Source: Terriglobia bacterium (GTDB taxonomy: Bacteria > Acidobacteriota > Terriglobia > Bryobacterales > UBA6623). Taken from it: a DNA stretch of 36,296 bases. A model generated the notes under the pieces. That model had not been told where the DNA came from, did not search any database, and saw only the letters and a list, made by a program, of their open reading frames with translations. Position 1 is the stretch's first letter, and every line of letters starts with the position of its first letter. This document shows positions 34,772-36,296 of the stretch, one piece after another. Made by a program: the position numbers and the translations under genes. The stretch lies in assembly GCA_009838515.1 (NCBI GenBank), contig VXRL01000082.1:1-36296 (forward strand), in the 5' to 3' direction.

Positions 34772-34960
34772 TTACCGGGGACGCTTCCAGTTCTTCATCC
34801 GGCGGACCCTGACGGGCTGCAAAACAGCCTTGGCAAATTCCTCCAAAGTCCCGTTAAAGCTGAGCGTCTCCCGCAGCTCGGCAGCGCTTGGCCGGTAGGT
34901 GTCGGGAGGGAATTCCACCTCTCTGGTCTCGGCTGCGGGTCGGGTCTTCTCGCGCTTCAC
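34772..34960 (-). CDS. IS passenger micro-ORF (62 aa)
   Basis: The product has a basic start (MKREKTRP), then EFPPDTYRPSAAELRETLSF, TLEEFAKAVLQPVRVRR and a short basic end. The layout resembles small hypothetical proteins with a Y-x-P-S-x-x-E-L-x-E pattern and an L-x-P-V-x-V-x-R end that I recall from other bacteria. The GTG start has GGGGA upstream and overlaps the previous micro-ORF stop (GTGA). The role is unknown. Confidence 0.6.
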   Translation of the reverse strand: MKREKTRPAAETREVEFPPDTYRPSAAELRETLSFNGTLEEFAKAVLQPVRVRRMKNWKRPR

Positions 34961-35112
34961 GGACGTTCCCCGTACGTCTCCATTGTCGCAGCCCCTGCCA
35001 GTCCAATTCGAGCCTCGTAGTTCCGATTCGCATGCAACAGTGGAGCGAGCTCGATCAGGTGCGCGAAATCCGAGTTGATTGCGCCTGTGAGGTCACGGTT
35101 GACCGGCTGCAA
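34957..35112 (-). CDS. IS passenger micro-ORF (51 aa)
   Basis: The frame reads (from a TTG) LQPVNRDLTGAINSDFAHLI, then ELAPLLHANRNYEARIGLAG and AATMETYGERP. It has a helical, protein-like pattern and ends with a GTGA overlap onto the next micro-ORF, which is the main support. No better start codon is in frame and there is no strong ribosome site. Confidence 0.5.
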   Translation of the reverse strand: MQPVNRDLTGAINSDFAHLIELAPLLHANRNYEARIGLAGAATMETYGERP

Positions 35113-35139
35113 GGCTGCGGTGCTTGACGTTCAGCACCA

Positions 35140-36141
35140 CTACGCCGCCGCCACCGCCCGCGCACCGGACTTCCGGCCGTTGCCCTTGATCAGGGCCTGG
35201 TAGGTGAGGCGCTTGCCCACCATCCCGCGCCGCAGCGAGCCGATCTGCTCGAGGGTGTCCTGCTCACGCACATTGTGACGTCCGGCGAACTCCTGCACGT
35301 AGCGGTCCAGATGCTTCGGGCTGAATTTGTGGAAGGTGCCCTTGTGGGCCCGTTTCAGCATCGACCACAAGGATTCGATGCCGTTGGTGTGCACCTCTCC
35401 CTTGACGTACTCCTGCAGCGAGTGCTTGACCGTGTCGTGGTCAAACGGCAGCGTCTCGTAAGCTGTCGCATCGTCGGTGTAGACCGTGGCCGCGCAGTCC
35501 GCGTGCTCGCTCACGAACCCTTGCAGCGTCTCCTTGTCGGTCGCTGCCACCACCTTGGCCGCCACTTGGTTGGTCTCGCGATCCCGCGCGCCCACCACCG
35601 CGGTCTTGCCGACCGCGCCGCGGCCGCTTCCCTCCAGCTCCTTGCGCTGGGCGTTGGACATGTTGCGACGCTTGCCGCCCACGTAGGTCTCGTCCGCCTC
35701 GACCGGGCCGCTGAACGGCCCGACCCGCTCGGTCAGAGCCAGGCGCAAGCGATGGGCCAGGAACCAGGCCGAGCGCTGGTTGATCTCCAGGTCCCGGTGC
35801 AGCTTCATGGACGACACGCCCTTGAGGTTCGTCATCACTAGGAACATCGCCAGCAGCCAATCCTGATAGCCGATCTTGGAGCATTCCATGACCGTGCCCG
35901 TGCGCACGCTGAAGCGCTTCCGGCCGCAAGCCTGCTGGCGGCAGCGGAACGGCATGGTCTTGTGCTGGCATCCGATCTGGACGTTGCGCGACCCGCAATA
36001 CGGGCAGCACACCCCGGACGGCCAGCGTTGCCTGATGAACCACTGCTCGGCCTTTTCGTTGCTCGGAAAGCGGCGCAAGATGGCCTTTAAGCTGACGCCT
36101 TTGCGGTGCGACTTGCCCGGTGAATTTGCTTTGCTCAGCAT
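35140..36141 (-). CDS. IS1595-family transposase (second type)
   Basis: The 333-residue protein has a zinc ribbon (CCPYCGSRNVQIGC, FRCRQQACGRKRFSVRTGTVM), the helix LAMFLVMTNLKGVSSMKLHRDL and the catalytic residues D150 (VEADETYVGGKRRN), D213 (VYTDDATAY) and N243/E246 (VHTNGIESLWSMLKR). The C terminus is RKSGARAVAAA. It is only distantly similar to the transposase at 23684 outside motifs. All key residues are present. The ATG sits at the predicted transcription start, so the message may be leaderless. Confidence 0.93.
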   Translation of the reverse strand: MLSKANSPGKSHRKGVSLKAILRRFPSNEKAEQWFIRQRWPSGVCCPYCGSRNVQIGCQHKTMPFRCRQQACGRKRFSVRTGTVMECSKIGYQDWLLAMFLVMTNLKGVSSMKLHRDLEINQRSAWFLAHRLRLALTERVGPFSGPVEADETYVGGKRRNMSNAQRKELEGSGRGAVGKTAVVGARDRETNQVAAKVVAATDKETLQGFVSEHADCAATVYTDDATAYETLPFDHDTVKHSLQEYVKGEVHTNGIESLWSMLKRAHKGTFHKFSPKHLDRYVQEFAGRHNVREQDTLEQIGSLRRGMVGKRLTYQALIKGNGRKSGARAVAAA

Positions 36142-36147
36142 GACTTC

Positions 36148-36176
36148 ATTCTAGTAGGAAAGTGCCCAACAGTCAA
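36148..36176 (-). promoter_or_regulatory. Transposase promoter of the second IS
   Basis: On the minus strand TTGACT (36176-36171), a 17-base spacer and TAGAAT (36153-36148) form a near-consensus promoter. The start site would fall at or beside the A of the transposase ATG (36141). The spacer contains AGTGCCCAA (36161-36169, plus strand), the core of the terminal repeat. Confidence 0.7.
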
Positions 36177-36192
36177 GCAAAAAAACAGTGAT

Positions 36193-36207
36193 TTGGGCAC
36201 TCAACTA
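36193..36207 (-). repeat. Right terminal inverted repeat of the second IS
   Basis: It is the exact complement of the left 15-base repeat and adjoins intron-like sequence at 36208. Confidence 0.9.
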
Positions 36208-36296
36208 GTCGAGTAGGAGGGGGCGTTACCGCGCCCCTCCCCTCACAGATCCGAGCGTGCGCGTCTAACGCACTCGGTTCCTCACATGGCAGGTTC
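36208..36296 (-). ncRNA. 3' end of a group II intron (domains V and VI), partial
   Basis: Read on the minus strand, 36280-36248 folds like intron domain V: an 8-pair lower helix starting GAACCGAG with one A-A mismatch, a two-base bulge (CG), an upper helix of about five pairs and a short loop. It is followed by TGTGAGGGG and a GC-rich hairpin (GGAGGGGCG against CGCCCCCTCC) as domain VI, then TACTCGAC, a 3' end of the usual AY type. The catalytic triad position reads AAC instead of the common AGC, and the loop is not GAAA, so it may be degenerate. Domains I-IV and any reverse transcriptase would lie beyond the right edge. Confidence 0.6.

Larger units (their letters stand above)
34726..36207 (-). 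mobile_element. Second IS1595-family element, with two micro-ORFs
   Basis: A 1482-bp element is bounded by perfect 15-bp inverted repeats, TAGTTGAGTGCCCAA on the left and its complement on the right. It carries a transposase and two small overlapping ORFs, all on the minus strand. It differs from the element at 23042 in repeats, transposase and passengers. The flanks (GGATTATG and GTCGAGTA) do not form a target duplication, because the right flank is intron-like sequence. Confidence 0.85.

Overview
The window looks like the end of a contig from an uncultured Acidobacteriota, most likely of the Solibacteres/Bryobacterales type. This is an inference. It rests on a C-terminal domain resembling TIGR03437 (the Solibacter uncharacterized C-terminal domain), an Oar-type TonB receptor with an N-terminal carboxypeptidase-regulatory domain, paired DUF1501 and DUF1588-like cytochrome genes, Tat-exported Gfo/Idh/MocA oxidoreductases, a DUF1080 protein, an iduronate-type sulfatase, and high GC. 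An lptD gene shows a Gram-negative outer membrane. The first ~60 bases are low-complexity and look like contig-end sequence error.

Layout. 1-6140 (minus): a partial secreted HExxH metallopeptidase, an acyl-CoA carboxylase carboxyltransferase subunit and an M28 aminopeptidase/carboxypeptidase. 6747-11668 (plus): a two-ORF unit. A small secreted protein resembling a metallopeptidase propeptide overlaps by ATGA a 1454-residue mosaic of plant-type leucine-rich repeats, a metzincin protease domain, a Calx-beta domain and about twelve NHL repeats. 12034-19549: a Gfo/Idh/MocA oxidoreductase, a phosphodiesterase with a small Cys-rich membrane protein, a zinc-ribbon membrane protein, a DUF1080 protein, a Phd/PIN toxin-antitoxin pair, and a sulfatase plus second oxidoreductase operon. 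These suit a scavenger of sugars and sulfated glycans. 19840-23064: a TonB-dependent receptor whose 5' end is replaced by the end of an IS1595-family element (23042-24815). 25060-29580: a DUF1501/cytochrome pair. 29904-32260: a DNA adenine methyltransferase with an overlapping putative restriction endonuclease. 32420-34702: lptD. 34726-36207: a second, different IS1595-family element. 36208-36296: what appears to be the 3' end (domains V and VI) of a group II intron on the minus strand, directly abutting that element.

The most unusual parts are the split propeptide/LRR-protease-propeller unit and the two IS1595-type elements. Each element has its own tiny passenger genes. The first has identical inward -35 boxes in both terminal repeats. 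The second has an apparently leaderless transposase promoter with a copy of the terminal-repeat core in its spacer, and a group II intron 3' end at its edge. I see no CRISPR array, rRNA or tRNA.
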